Below are positions 1 to 7,474 of a DNA stretch of 40,779 nt, piece by piece. Source of the DNA: Marinifilum sp. N1E240 (lineage in GTDB: Bacteria > Bacteroidota > Bacteroidia > Bacteroidales > Marinifilaceae); assembly GCF_009295825.1 (NCBI RefSeq), contig NZ_WHKF01000018.1:1-40779 (forward strand), written 5' to 3'. The notes under the pieces were generated by a model. That model was given only the letters and a program-made list of their open reading frames with translations. It was not told the origin of the DNA and did no database searches. A program made the position numbers and the translations under genes. Every line of letters begins with the position of its first letter. Positions within the stretch are counted from its first letter, which is position 1.

Positions 1-26
1 ATTTTACTTTTTCACTAACTAAAAGC

Positions 27-75
27 AAAAAACAAAGCCTTAAAAGCTTGCCTATTGACAAACTTTTAAGGCTTT
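27..75 (-). terminator. Terminator hairpin for the 137-631 gene
   Basis: A perfect 13-bp inverted repeat (AAAGCCTTAAAAG at 34-46, its complement at 63-75) with a 16-nt loop. Read on the minus strand it is followed by a T-rich run (positions 33 down to 27), as in a Rho-independent terminator. It lies about 60 bp past the stop codon of the minus-strand gene. Confidence 0.7.
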
Positions 76-136
76 TATATTCTATTCATCTAATTTTATG
101 TGGATGCGCAACGGTTACTTTTGTTGTAACCAGTTT

Positions 137-631
137 TTATCGTCCAATTATTCTAAAAGCTGGTTCTTTTAAACTACAATTGGCTTTTTTTCTAAAATCT
201 GTTTTAATTTCCATTCCATCATTGACATAAGATTCAGATTTTAAATTTTCTTCAGTTTTGTTTTCTCCATAAAAATTCCATTCGAATAAAATTTCGTCAG
301 CTTTTTCAATTCGGAATTCATTTTTTCCAATTTTTAACTCTGAAGGATTTTTTACTGTAACTCTTTCTCCTTTGTCTAAAATTAAAATGAGTCTTCCTGT
401 TTCTTTATTAAACTCTACTTTTTTTATTTGATGAAAATTGTCCATAGGTCTTCCAAACCAATTTCCCCAAAATCGTAAAGTTCCGCCACCAACTTTTATA
501 TTTTCGAAATCTTGTTCAAATTCAATAGGTGAGATCTTTTGTTCAAATTTAAACTTGTCAATTACTTTTTCATTTTTAGTCGACAAATAAATAATCCCAA
601 GTAATATTAGAACTCCTATTATTATTAGCAT
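137..631 (-). CDS. Membrane-anchored protein of unknown function
   Basis: I do not recognise this 164-residue protein. It begins with a single hydrophobic segment (MLIIIGVLILLGIIYL, residues 1-16) and continues as a charged soluble domain with alternating beta-type sequence, including a GGGTLRFWGNWFGRP motif near residue 50. The frame stays open upstream to 715, but I chose the ATG at 631 because it puts the hydrophobic segment at the N-terminus; the extra 28 residues do not look like a signal peptide and would start inside an inverted repeat. Likely a single-pass inner-membrane protein with its domain outside or inside the membrane (orientation not resolvable). No plus-strand partner is present. 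Confidence 0.6.
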   Translation of the reverse strand: MLIIIGVLILLGIIYLSTKNEKVIDKFKFEQKISPIEFEQDFENIKVGGGTLRFWGNWFGRPMDNFHQIKKVEFNKETGRLILILDKGERVTVKNPSELKIGKNEFRIEKADEILFEWNFYGENKTEENLKSESYVNDGMEIKTDFRKKANCSLKEPAFRIIGR

Positions 632-1332
632 GTTTATCTTAAATTGGTTACAACTTGTTAATATGTGCACTACAAGTGCATATATTTTTACTATATCGGT
701 TTTAAAAGTGCACAATACTGACTTATAAGGTATGTATTGTGCACTTTTATATTTACCAGTCTCCGAAAATACAAATCTTTCTTCGCTAATTCAAGGAATC
801 ATAAAAAAGCTTTAAACTTTCCTTTTTTGTGATTAATTGATGTGCTTGTTATTTTTCCTTTTTGACTTGATTGATGAGGAGCTTTATTGCTTTATTGGGC
901 TTGATGTGTATTGCGTTTATTGAGGGGTGTTGGTGCGTATGAATTTAACAAAGCAGAGTGAGTTTTGGGTGGAGTGTAATGTAATTGTTGGTTCTTTTGG
1001 CAAGTGTAAGTTATTATTTTTGCTTTGTAAGTCATCTGTAAAACAGAGTTTAAGCTGTAGGTGTGGTAATTTTATTAAAAAGACTAAAAATCAAAATAAA
1101 TTAACATAGCGAAATGGCTAGTGTTTTGGTGGGCTTGAGCTGTATTTAACTAATAATGAGAGGGTGCAGGCTTGCAAATTGTTGCTTAAAAAGTTTTTTT
1201 ATTTAATTATAATTTTATAGCTTAGTTAGTGTTATCGTAAAACTGGGAGCTGACTCAACTCAGTTATTTAAATTTATTTTTTTGAGAAAGGTTTGTGGAG
1301 AGAGATAATTTTAATCTTTTAAATTTATTATT
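632..1332. other. Gene-free stretch, about 700 bp
   Basis: Apart from the inverted repeat at 704-748 I see no gene in this stretch. A 60-codon frame at 927-1109 has no start context, domain or coding signal that I can support. The second half is low in GC and probably carries the promoter of the 1333 gene, but I cannot place a clear TAnnTTTG element. Confidence 0.5.
704..748. repeat. Inverted repeat around GTGCAC
   Basis: Perfect 14-bp arms (AAAAGTGCACAATA at 704-717 and its complement at 735-748) separated by 17 nt. The arms start with A4 and end with T4, so it could act as a terminator in both directions. It lies upstream of the minus-strand 137-631 gene and a third GTGCAC occurs at 665-670, so it could instead be a regulator-binding site for that gene. 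Confidence 0.55.
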
Positions 1333-2079
1333 ATGTCTGATCAACAAAATTTACAGGATCACCTGGAAGAAATTAAAGCAGTACCCGAAGAAAAGGTAGT
1401 GTATTGCGACATGCCCTACAAAGTATTTATCGACGAAGCCGAGGGACTTCACACACGTGCAAACCTGGATTTGCCGTTGCTGGAAGCCTTCAATTTCGAT
1501 GTTACAAAGCTAGATCGACTTTTGGGTATCAGCGGAGCCTTGCGAACTGCCCAATCGAATTGGGAATCGATGCAAACCGATAAGCAAAAGGCTATTGATG
1601 CCTGGGAAGCTGAAGCTCCTGCCATGTACCATCTTCATCGGGAATTGATTGACCACATGGATTTTGCATTTAGAGCCGACGAAGGCTTGCTAAAAAAACT
1701 GAGTGCCATTAAAGAGGGTGACTCCCGTGCGGATACCATTCAGGATATGGCAAGCTTGTCGGTTTTGGGCAAGGATAATCAGGAATTGCTTACAGCTATT
1801 AATTTTGATCTTACCAAATTGGATACAGCTGCTCAAATGGCAGATAGTATGGGTGGTTTGTTAGGTGATATCAACGGTAGAATGTATTTCGAGGACGATA
1901 TCAAACTCATCCGCGATAAGGCTTACACACTTTGCAAAGAGGTGGTAGATGAAATTCGTTCCTATGGCAAGTTTGTATTTAGGAATAAGGACGATAAGCG
2001 TCAGGCTTATTCGAGTAAGTACAATCGTGAACGATTGGCTGCCTATCGTAAGGCCAAGGCAGCCGAAGAGAATGCTTAA
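1333..2079 (+). CDS. Helical protein of unknown function
   Basis: I do not recognise a named family. The 248-residue product has no signal peptide or membrane segment and is predicted by eye to be almost all helix. A short lead (residues 1-50) is followed by two FNFDVTKLD/INFDLTKLD motifs about 110 residues apart (near 53 and 155), suggesting an internal duplication of a helical-bundle unit. It ends in a basic, alanine-rich tail (YNRERLAAYRKAKAAEEN). The size and helical layout recall the protein at 25261, but similarity is weak. GC content and codon use are higher than in the flanking intergenic DNA, supporting a real gene. It is followed by a strong terminator and then by the 21-bp array. 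Confidence 0.75.
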   Translation: MSDQQNLQDHLEEIKAVPEEKVVYCDMPYKVFIDEAEGLHTRANLDLPLLEAFNFDVTKLDRLLGISGALRTAQSNWESMQTDKQKAIDAWEAEAPAMYHLHRELIDHMDFAFRADEGLLKKLSAIKEGDSRADTIQDMASLSVLGKDNQELLTAINFDLTKLDTAAQMADSMGGLLGDINGRMYFEDDIKLIRDKAYTLCKEVVDEIRSYGKFVFRNKDDKRQAYSSKYNRERLAAYRKAKAAEENA

Positions 2080-2140
2080 AATGTAGAATACTAGGTTATC
2101 ATATTTATTCTTTATTTATTAATTTAAGTAGTTTAGTTGT

Positions 2141-2167
2141 GAAGGGCAGAAGTGCCCTTCTTTTTTT
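2141..2167 (+). terminator. Terminator of the 1333-2079 gene
   Basis: Perfect 8-bp stem GAAGGGCA (2141-2148) / TGCCCTTC (2153-2160) with a GAAG loop, followed by seven T residues (2161-2167). Confidence 0.9.
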
Positions 2168-2170
2168 GTG

Positions 2171-2438
2171 TCCGTTCGAAAAAGAGAGTCATCCGTACGG
2201 CAAAAATATCCTTCCGTTACAAAAGGATTGCCTTCCGTTCGCTAATGTGAGCCTTCCGTTACACTGGTTTTGTCTTCCGTACGCTGTTTTGACTTTTCCG
2301 TATCAAGCGGAGTTACCACTTTAATGATACGGAAGCCATTCTTCGTGATACGGAGAACCCACCGGATGATACGGAAAGCATTTTTCGTGATACGGAAGCC
2401 ATACTGCATGATACGGAAAGGGTTCATCTTGATACGAA
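2171..2438. repeat. Inverted array of 21-bp units (7 left, 6 right)
   Basis: TCCGT occurs at 2171, 2192, 2213, 2234, 2255, 2276 and 2297, exactly 21 bp apart. Its complement ACGGA (ACGAA in the last unit) occurs at 2329, 2350, 2371, 2392, 2413 and 2434, again exactly 21 bp apart. The two halves are mirror images around position 2315. Cores read TTCCGTWM on the left and GATACGGAA on the right; the remaining 11-13 bp of each unit vary. Because 21 is a multiple of 3, every frame translates as a heptad repeat (for example [MVL]IRK on plus, FRI[IT] on minus), which produces spurious open frames. It starts directly after a terminator and is not a CRISPR (unit too short, no separate spacer). Confidence 0.9.
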
Positions 2439-2504
2439 AGAGTGTTTACGTGCAATTCCGGGGTGGAGTAATTGAAGATGGGTCTATTCACTTTTTAGGT
2501 TTCT

Positions 2505-2594
2505 ACCACAGAGCACACTGAGAACCACAGAGGATGGAGCATGAGATGCTAAGCAACTTTTTCAAATAAGGAACTAAAAGTGTATCCTCTGTGG
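2505..2594. repeat. CCACAGAG repeats and inverted repeat
   Basis: ACCACAGAG occurs at 2505 and 2524. The second copy extends to CCACAGAGGAT (2525-2535), which pairs perfectly with ATCCTCTGTGG (2584-2594) over 11 bp across a 48-nt loop. Similar CACAGAG strings are scattered in intergenic DNA of many bacteria; no function can be assigned. No gene is visible between 2440 and 2723. Confidence 0.55.
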
Positions 2595-2723
2595 AAAAAG
2601 ATTCTTGTGCTTAGGGAATTGTTGCAATTGTATGCTCGCTACCCTATAGTTTCCTTACTATTATTCGTTACATTTTCTAAAAAAATCTTATTTTCATATC
2701 ATGTTGAATTAAAAAGATAAAAT

Positions 2724-2873
2724 ATGATTTTAGGCGTATCAGGATGGCTAAGTGGGAAGCTAGGTTGGGATGTAACGATAATTCGAGTTGCATTTGTTGT
2801 AGGTGTATTGTGTTTTGGTGTTGGATTAGGTCTCTACTTGATTCTGTGGTTGGTGAAAATGTTTTCTAATTAA
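2724..2873 (+). CDS. Minimal PspC-domain membrane protein
   Basis: A 49-residue product (MILGVSGWLSGKLGWDVTII... ending KMFSN). It matches the core of the PspC family: an N-terminal GVSGWLSGKLGWD block equivalent to the usual G-x-A-G-L-A-x-y-x-x-x-D, then IRVAFVVG and a hydrophobic segment (residues 21-44) closing with YLILWLVKM, like the family's Y-x-x-L-W-L-x-x-P. PspC proteins are inner-membrane components of envelope-stress responses, though free-standing short members in Bacteroidota are of unknown role. The ATG is followed without interruption to TAA at 2871 and a terminator lies 25 bp further on, which supports a monocistronic small gene. Confidence 0.75.
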   Translation: MILGVSGWLSGKLGWDVTIIRVAFVVGVLCFGVGLGLYLILWLVKMFSN

Positions 2874-2897
2874 TAAGCCATTTAAAATATGGAGATG

Positions 2898-2924
2898 AGG
2901 CATTATTGGGTAATGCCTTTTTTT
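2898..2924 (+). terminator. Terminator of the PspC-like gene
   Basis: 8-bp stem AGGCATTA (2898-2905) / TAATGCCT (2911-2918), 5-nt loop, then a run of T to 2924. Confidence 0.85.
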
Positions 2925-3069
2925 GTGCTAAAGAATTGTGTCTATTGCTCATTTGTTCCGAATGGATAGTGTAATTGCATCTCCTTTGTATTCTTTGTGA
3001 TATTCTTTGTTTGTCTTAGTGCTTATATTTTATATTAATTGTGTTTAAAGTTGTTCGAATCACATTTAG

Positions 3070-3903
3070 TTAATCTGCAAAATACTTATTTGCTGCGGCA
3101 TAGGAAAAATCATGATTTAAAAGACTACTAATATCGCTATTCTCTATGATTTCTTTACTGTTTTGAATCAGATTGGCAAACATTGCCCGTACCGGTCCCG
3201 ATCCCAAACTCAAACGACTTATACCCAATTGTTCCATCTCTTTTAGATCGTGATAAACAGGATTGGCAATTGCATTTAGGGGACCATTGATATTGGCAAG
3301 CAATTCAACAAGAGTTTCTTTTTGCAGTAATCCGGGAATAAAAACACAATCGGCACCAGCCTTTAAAAAGGCGTTGCATCGCTCTATGGTCGTGTTTAAT
3401 TTCTCTTCTTCGCTTCCTACATTTAACCAATAGGTGCAGGTTCTTGCATTAATCACAAAGGACAAATCCAATTCCTTTTTTAGTTCTGCTATAGCCTTAA
3501 TCTTATCCAATAGTAGATTTAGGCTATCCAATTTTCCATCGGGTCTGCCATCTTCAAGATTGATGCCAACAGCTCCTGTTTCTAATATTTTACGTACGTT
3601 CTTTTTTACCTCTTTTGGGTTATCGGAATAGCCTCTCTCTAAATCAACTGACAAAGGAATGCTAATTCGTCTGGTAATTTGTTGGCTCACCAGACACAAA
3701 TCTTCTATGTCTATGATTTCGCCATCGGCGTAGCCCATTGCAAAAGCAATTCCTGCACTAGTGGTAGCTACAGCTTTGAATCCTTGCTTTTCAAATACTT
3801 TTGCCGATCCGGCATTCCAGGCATTGGGCAGGAGTAACATTTCTTTATTGTGGTGCAGAGTCTGAAATTCTTTAGCTCTTTGTTTTTGTTCAGTGGTAAT
3901 CAT
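3070..3903 (-). CDS. Isocitrate lyase/PEP mutase family protein
   Basis: The 277-residue protein fits the compact ICL/PEP-mutase superfamily (TIM barrel): LLLPNAWNAGSAKVFEKQGF near residue 24, AVATTSAGIAFAMGYADG near 44, SVDLERGYSD near 84 (equivalent to the D-x-E-x-G-Y-G metal/substrate loop), GINLEDG near 114, INARTC near 150 and a late GSGPVRAMF motif. Members cleave or form C-C or C-P bonds in oxaloacetate- or methylisocitrate-like substrates. The true isocitrate-lyase KKCGH motif is absent, so the substrate is unknown. It is the last gene of the ada-led minus-strand operon (44 bp after the repair fusion gene), a co-location that suggests co-expression but not a repair role. Confidence 0.85.
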   Translation of the reverse strand: MITTEQKQRAKEFQTLHHNKEMLLLPNAWNAGSAKVFEKQGFKAVATTSAGIAFAMGYADGEIIDIEDLCLVSQQITRRISIPLSVDLERGYSDNPKEVKKNVRKILETGAVGINLEDGRPDGKLDSLNLLLDKIKAIAELKKELDLSFVINARTCTYWLNVGSEEEKLNTTIERCNAFLKAGADCVFIPGLLQKETLVELLANINGPLNAIANPVYHDLKEMEQLGISRLSLGSGPVRAMFANLIQNSKEIIENSDISSLLNHDFSYAAANKYFAD

Positions 3904-3947
3904 ATAATTTTGAGTACTATTTTAAAACAATAAATTTACTATTAAAA

Positions 3948-5036
3948 TTAAATTCTCTTGCTGCAAATTACCTGCAATGGGCAATTATCGCATAATGGTT
4001 TCTTTTGGCAGAAAGCCTTTGCATGCTCTACTACAAGAGCATGATTTAAGTTGTATACCTTGGTGTTTTTAGGAATTGCATCTTCCATCAATAGGCGATA
4101 ATCTTCATATTTATCAGGAACCTCAATTCCTACACGGTGAAAAATTCTTCGGGTATAGGCATCAATCACAAAGAAAGGTTTTTCAAGAGCATAAACCAAA
4201 ATGCTATCGGCCGTTTCGCCACCAATGCCATTAATGTTGAGTAGTTCCTCTCTTAGCAAATCGGCATCCTGTTTTTTAGCTTCACTGATATTGTAATCGT
4301 ATTTTTTAAACCACTTAGTCAGTGATTTTAGTTTTAAAGCTTTCTGGTTGTGGTAACCACTCGGTCGAATGATTTCTGCCAACTCATCAGGAGCAACATC
4401 TTCAATATATTCAGGGGATAAATTTCCATTGAAATTGGATAGAGCTTTTTCAACATTTTTCCAATTGGTGTTCTGGGTAAGAATGGCACCTACCATCATT
4501 TCAAAATCGCTATCAGCTGGCCACCAATTCAATTTCCCATAGTGCGCTTTTAAAATTTCGAATGTATGATTGATCAATTCCAAATTCAGTAATCGCTTTT
4601 TCAACTCCAAACCATAGGCATAGCCAACCAATTTTTTATTGGCACCAATTACTCTGTGGCAGGGTACAATTATAGGGATAGGATTTTTGTTGTTCGCCAT
4701 TCCAATTGCCCTTGCGGCTTTAGGATTACCCGTAGCCATGGCAATATCTTTATAGCTTTTCAATTCACCATAAGGAATCTTGCTTAACTCTGTCCATACC
4801 TTTTTTTGGAAATCGGTTCCTTTGGGATTTAATTTTAGATCGAAACGAGTTCTTTTTCCCTGGAAATATTCTAACAATTGTGCTTTAGCCTCGGCAAACT
4901 GATTTTCGGATTTTACCCAGTCATTACTTATAAGTATCTCTTTGCTCTTGTTGTCAACCAGAAGTTGACTGATTCCATTTTTGTCTCCAATAAGAATGAT
5001 TTTCCCAATTGGAGTCTCAAAGTTTTCGTAATTCAT
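3948..5036 (-). CDS. O6-alkylguanine methyltransferase fused to HhH-GPD glycosylase
   Basis: A 362-residue two-domain DNA-repair protein. Residues 1-155 are an Ogt/MGMT domain with the suicide cysteine in PCHRVIG (C126), which takes an alkyl group off O6-alkylguanine. Residues 157-362 are an endonuclease III-type HhH-GPD domain with hairpin NINGIGGETAD (268-277), catalytic aspartate D292 (FFVIDAYTRR) and a C-x5-C-x2-C-x5-C cluster site (C343, C349, C352, C358). At the position of the endonuclease III lyase lysine (GVGRKTAN) this protein has glutamate (GIGGETAD), as I recall for Helicobacter MagIII (GIGKESAD). A monofunctional 3-methyladenine-type glycosylase is therefore more likely than an AP lyase. 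It lies 6 bp after the hydrolase gene in the ada operon, so the two halves would repair different alkyl lesions on one polypeptide. Confidence 0.88.
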   Translation of the reverse strand: MNYENFETPIGKIILIGDKNGISQLLVDNKSKEILISNDWVKSENQFAEAKAQLLEYFQGKRTRFDLKLNPKGTDFQKKVWTELSKIPYGELKSYKDIAMATGNPKAARAIGMANNKNPIPIIVPCHRVIGANKKLVGYAYGLELKKRLLNLELINHTFEILKAHYGKLNWWPADSDFEMMVGAILTQNTNWKNVEKALSNFNGNLSPEYIEDVAPDELAEIIRPSGYHNQKALKLKSLTKWFKKYDYNISEAKKQDADLLREELLNINGIGGETADSILVYALEKPFFVIDAYTRRIFHRVGIEVPDKYEDYRLLMEDAIPKNTKVYNLNHALVVEHAKAFCQKKPLCDNCPLQVICSKRI

Positions 5037-5042
5037 ATCCGT

Positions 5043-5714
5043 TTAGTCTTTCAGAAGGTCAACAATATTGCTGATGCTATTTGCAGTGTAGCTTGGAGCT
5101 TTCTCCCAGGGATCGAAACTGTTTTCTTCGTTTCGTTGTATCCAAACTGTTTTCAATCCATAATTTAATGCACCTAATATATCAAAGGAATTACTGGAAA
5201 TCAGATAGGTATTCTCCTTTACGGATGCGGTAGTTTTAATAAAATGCTCATAAACCAATGGATCGGGCTTGAAAGATTGAACATCTTCAACGCTTACTAT
5301 ATTGTCGAACAAATGAATGATGTCGGCATAGTACAGCAGACTGTGAATGTCTTTTTTTGTGCCATTGGAAAAGGCAGAGATTTTATGTCCCTCACTCTTT
5401 AAAGTCTGCAATCCTTCAATTACATCAGGAAATACGGGTAATTCCTTGTATTCCCAAAGGAGTTGCTGTTTTTGACTTGCTGTAAGCTTTACTTTGTATT
5501 GCAGACAGCAATAATCAAGCGCTTGTTTTGTACAGATCGAGAAATCAACATAGTCGTTCATTAATCCTCTTCGAAAAGAATATTCCAACTGCTTACTTCT
5601 CCATGTATCTGTAAAAGCTTTTGCTTTTCCTCCAATCAAGTTTTCAAGCGATTCCTGAATTCCAGATGTGTTGATTAAAGTGCCGTAAATGTCAAATGCT
5701 AATGAATAGGTCAT
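5043..5714 (-). CDS. HAD hydrolase, haloacid dehalogenase type II-like
   Basis: I start this 223-residue protein at the ATG at 5714 (MTYSLAFDIYGTLINT), which overlaps the ada stop codon as ATGA; the frame continues upstream but only as an antisense-like shadow of ada. HAD motif I is FDIYGTL (nucleophile D8), motif II is SNGT near residue 116, the motif III lysine is in SFKPDP, and the last motif is SSNSFDILGA. These resemble L-2-haloacid dehalogenases (FDAYGT, SNG, KPDP, SSNxxD), which hydrolyse 2-halocarboxylates by an aspartyl ester. Its substrate here is unknown. The ATGA overlap implies translational coupling to ada, so it may act on an alkylating-agent product, which is inference. Confidence 0.85.
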   Translation of the reverse strand: MTYSLAFDIYGTLINTSGIQESLENLIGGKAKAFTDTWRSKQLEYSFRRGLMNDYVDFSICTKQALDYCCLQYKVKLTASQKQQLLWEYKELPVFPDVIEGLQTLKSEGHKISAFSNGTKKDIHSLLYYADIIHLFDNIVSVEDVQSFKPDPLVYEHFIKTTASVKENTYLISSNSFDILGALNYGLKTVWIQRNEENSFDPWEKAPSYTANSISNIVDLLKD

Positions 5715-6769
5715 GCTTGTTTGTGTTTTAATTCGTGATCGAGTAGCCATTGTTTTCTTTGCAATCCACCGCCATATCCGGTAAGCTTTCCATCTTTCCC
5801 AATCACTCGGTGACAAGGAACAATAATGGAAACTCTATTGTGACCGTTGGCATTTGCCATGGCTCTAACTGCTGTTTCCTGATTGATTCGCAAAGCCATT
5901 TGTTGATAGGTAGTGGTAGTGCCAAATGGTATTTTTTGCAATTCTTCCCATACTGTGTGTTGAAATGGGCTGCCTGGTAAATCCAAATTGAGTTGAAACG
6001 AGTTTCGTTTCCCTTCGAAATATTCTTTCAATTGTTTTTTGCAGGCTTTGGAATGCTCATTTTCTCCCTGAAGTATTACCGCATTTAGTTTCTTTTGAAG
6101 ATCTCGAAACTCTGTTTCCAACATTTTTCTATCGGTAAATTCTACCAAACAGATTCCTTTATCGGTGGCACATATAAACATGGGGCCCAATGGACTTGTA
6201 ACTCTGCTAATTAGAATGACTGACTTATCCTTGCTCTCTTTTGGTGAATCGCCAACCAATACTTTAAATGTGTAGCCAAAACCACTTAAGGAATTGTACC
6301 CTGAGTTGAAGGCAGAGTCGGTTACCTGTTTTCCTTTTTTAAGTTCCTGAAATGCAGAGTTAATTCGTAGCATCCTTTGATAAGCCTGAAAGGTCATGTC
6401 GTGGTGCTTTTTAAACCATCGTCTGATTTTTTCGGGTTGCAAACCGTTTTGTTTCAATTGATAATCGCTTACTTTTTCGAAAACATTCTGATTGACCAGT
6501 TCTATGGCTTTTTTAATATCAGCTGGTGGTTCGTAAGCATTATTGGTGGGCTTACAGATTTTACAAGGTCTGAAACCATTGTGCAATGCATCTTTCGATT
6601 GCGTGTAAAATTCAATGTTTTCAAACTTGGGTGTTCTGGCACGACAAGTAGGAATACAGAATATGCCAGTGGTTTTCACAGCCAGGAAAAAGGTACCAAT
6701 GTACTGGCTGTTTTTTTCCTTTACCGCTCCATAATATTCCTCTCTTTTTTGTTGATCTGAAATAAGCAT
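5711..6769 (-). CDS. ada: Ada: alkylation-response activator and methyltransferase
   Basis: The 352-residue protein has the full Ada architecture. The N-terminal zinc domain carries C38, C42 (FCIPTCRAR), C69 and C72 (RPCKIC), the same numbering as in E. coli Ada, where C38 accepts methyl from phosphotriesters. Residues 82-172 form an AraC-like helix-turn-helix region (RRWFKKHHDMTFQAYQR; NSGYNSLSGFGYTFK). The C-terminal methyltransferase has IIVPCHRVIG with the acceptor C319. Methylation of the N-terminal cysteine is known to turn Ada into an activator of its own operon. Here ada leads a four-gene minus-strand operon with a second, fused methyltransferase/glycosylase, and a consensus promoter lies 25 bp upstream. 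Confidence 0.97.
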   Translation of the reverse strand: MLISDQQKREEYYGAVKEKNSQYIGTFFLAVKTTGIFCIPTCRARTPKFENIEFYTQSKDALHNGFRPCKICKPTNNAYEPPADIKKAIELVNQNVFEKVSDYQLKQNGLQPEKIRRWFKKHHDMTFQAYQRMLRINSAFQELKKGKQVTDSAFNSGYNSLSGFGYTFKVLVGDSPKESKDKSVILISRVTSPLGPMFICATDKGICLVEFTDRKMLETEFRDLQKKLNAVILQGENEHSKACKKQLKEYFEGKRNSFQLNLDLPGSPFQHTVWEELQKIPFGTTTTYQQMALRINQETAVRAMANANGHNRVSIIVPCHRVIGKDGKLTGYGGGLQRKQWLLDHELKHKQA

Positions 6770-6793
6770 ATTGCTAATGGTTTTGTTCTAACA

Positions 6794-6825
6794 CAAAGAT
6801 ACCTGCTTCGTTCATGCAGAACAAC
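6794..6825 (-). promoter_or_regulatory. Predicted promoter of the ada operon
   Basis: On the minus strand TATCTTTG (6801 to 6794) matches the Bacteroidota -7 element TAnnTTTG, and GTTG (6825 to 6822) lies 20 nt upstream, near the expected -33 TTTG position. The element sits about 25 bp before the ada ATG. Confidence 0.55.
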
Positions 6826-6901
6826 CGAAAAATGGACAAGTATGTTTTTGGTGGATGGAAGAACTTACAAATTTGCACCGATATTCTTATTTAAATTTTT
6901 C

Positions 6902-7474
6902 TTACAGCCAATGAAGTAGGGTACCTACTATAGCAAAGCAAATTCCTACAATCAGGTTTATAAAAATGAATTTTCGGCAATTGTAAGCCAAGCGAATCAT
7001 ATTCCAATTCAAATAAAATAGCAATGGAGCAATTAAGAACTTAATGATATCGAGATAGGGACCAGCAAGCATTACTCTCATTTCGTCAAATTTTACAGGA
7101 TTGTAAGTAAATTGACTGGTGTTAAAAATAGAGGAGTTGAAAAGTACCAGATAAATAAATATTTGAGTGATTCCGAATCGGATATACCTTGCCTTGTTTT
7201 TAACGTGTAAGCGAGCGTTTAAAAACCAGATGAGAATTACAACACCAGAAATGTAAGCTACAAGTCCAAAATAGTGTATAAACAGATGGGCAAGATCAGG
7301 ATAACTGAGATGCTTGTGAATGAACATTCCTGATCGGATATTCAGCAATCTATTTCCAATTGTTCCCAATAAGAACAATATACCGATGATAAGACCAATA
7401 TAGAATCTGGTCTTTCCGATGGTTTCAATATGTAGATGTTTTTTGAATTCTATTGCTCGTAGTTTAGATCTCAT
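6902..7474 (-). CDS. Integral membrane protein, five helices, unknown
   Basis: I do not recognise a family. The 190-residue product has a basic N-terminus and about five hydrophobic segments (near residues 24-44, 63-85, 98-116, 140-163 and 168-190). Several histidines sit in or near helices (HLFIHYFG, residues 63-70), but no heme or metal motif is certain. The start codon overlaps the end of the upstream TPR-like gene by 11 bp, so the two are almost certainly translated together and may form a membrane complex. Confidence 0.7.
   Translation of the reverse strand: MRSKLRAIEFKKHLHIETIGKTRFYIGLIIGILFLLGTIGNRLLNIRSGMFIHKHLSYPDLAHLFIHYFGLVAYISGVVILIWFLNARLHVKNKARYIRFGITQIFIYLVLFNSSIFNTSQFTYNPVKFDEMRVMLAGPYLDIIKFLIAPLLFYLNWNMIRLAYNCRKFIFINLIVGICFAIVGTLLHWL

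Noticed and set aside
48-230. 60-codon plus-strand frame at the left edge
   Set aside because: It runs through the terminator hairpin and antisense to the 137-631 gene; no recognisable protein features.
927-1109. 60-codon plus-strand frame
   Set aside because: AT-rich low-quality text without domain, start context or neighbours; not supportable.
2171-2438. CRISPR array
   Set aside because: Conserved cores are only 5-9 bp, the orientation flips in the middle, and there are no cas genes or spacer-length unique segments.
2242-2521. Open frames on both strands with heptad repeats (FRI..., IRK...)
   Set aside because: They are the automatic translation of the 21-bp DNA array (21 is a multiple of 3) and occur in opposing frames; no start signal or non-repeat domain is present.
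5715-5816. Longer start for the HAD hydrolase at 5816
   Set aside because: The extension overlaps ada and reads as basic, tryptophan-rich text; the ATG at 5714 begins exactly at the conserved FDIYGTL strand and overlaps the ada stop as ATGA.
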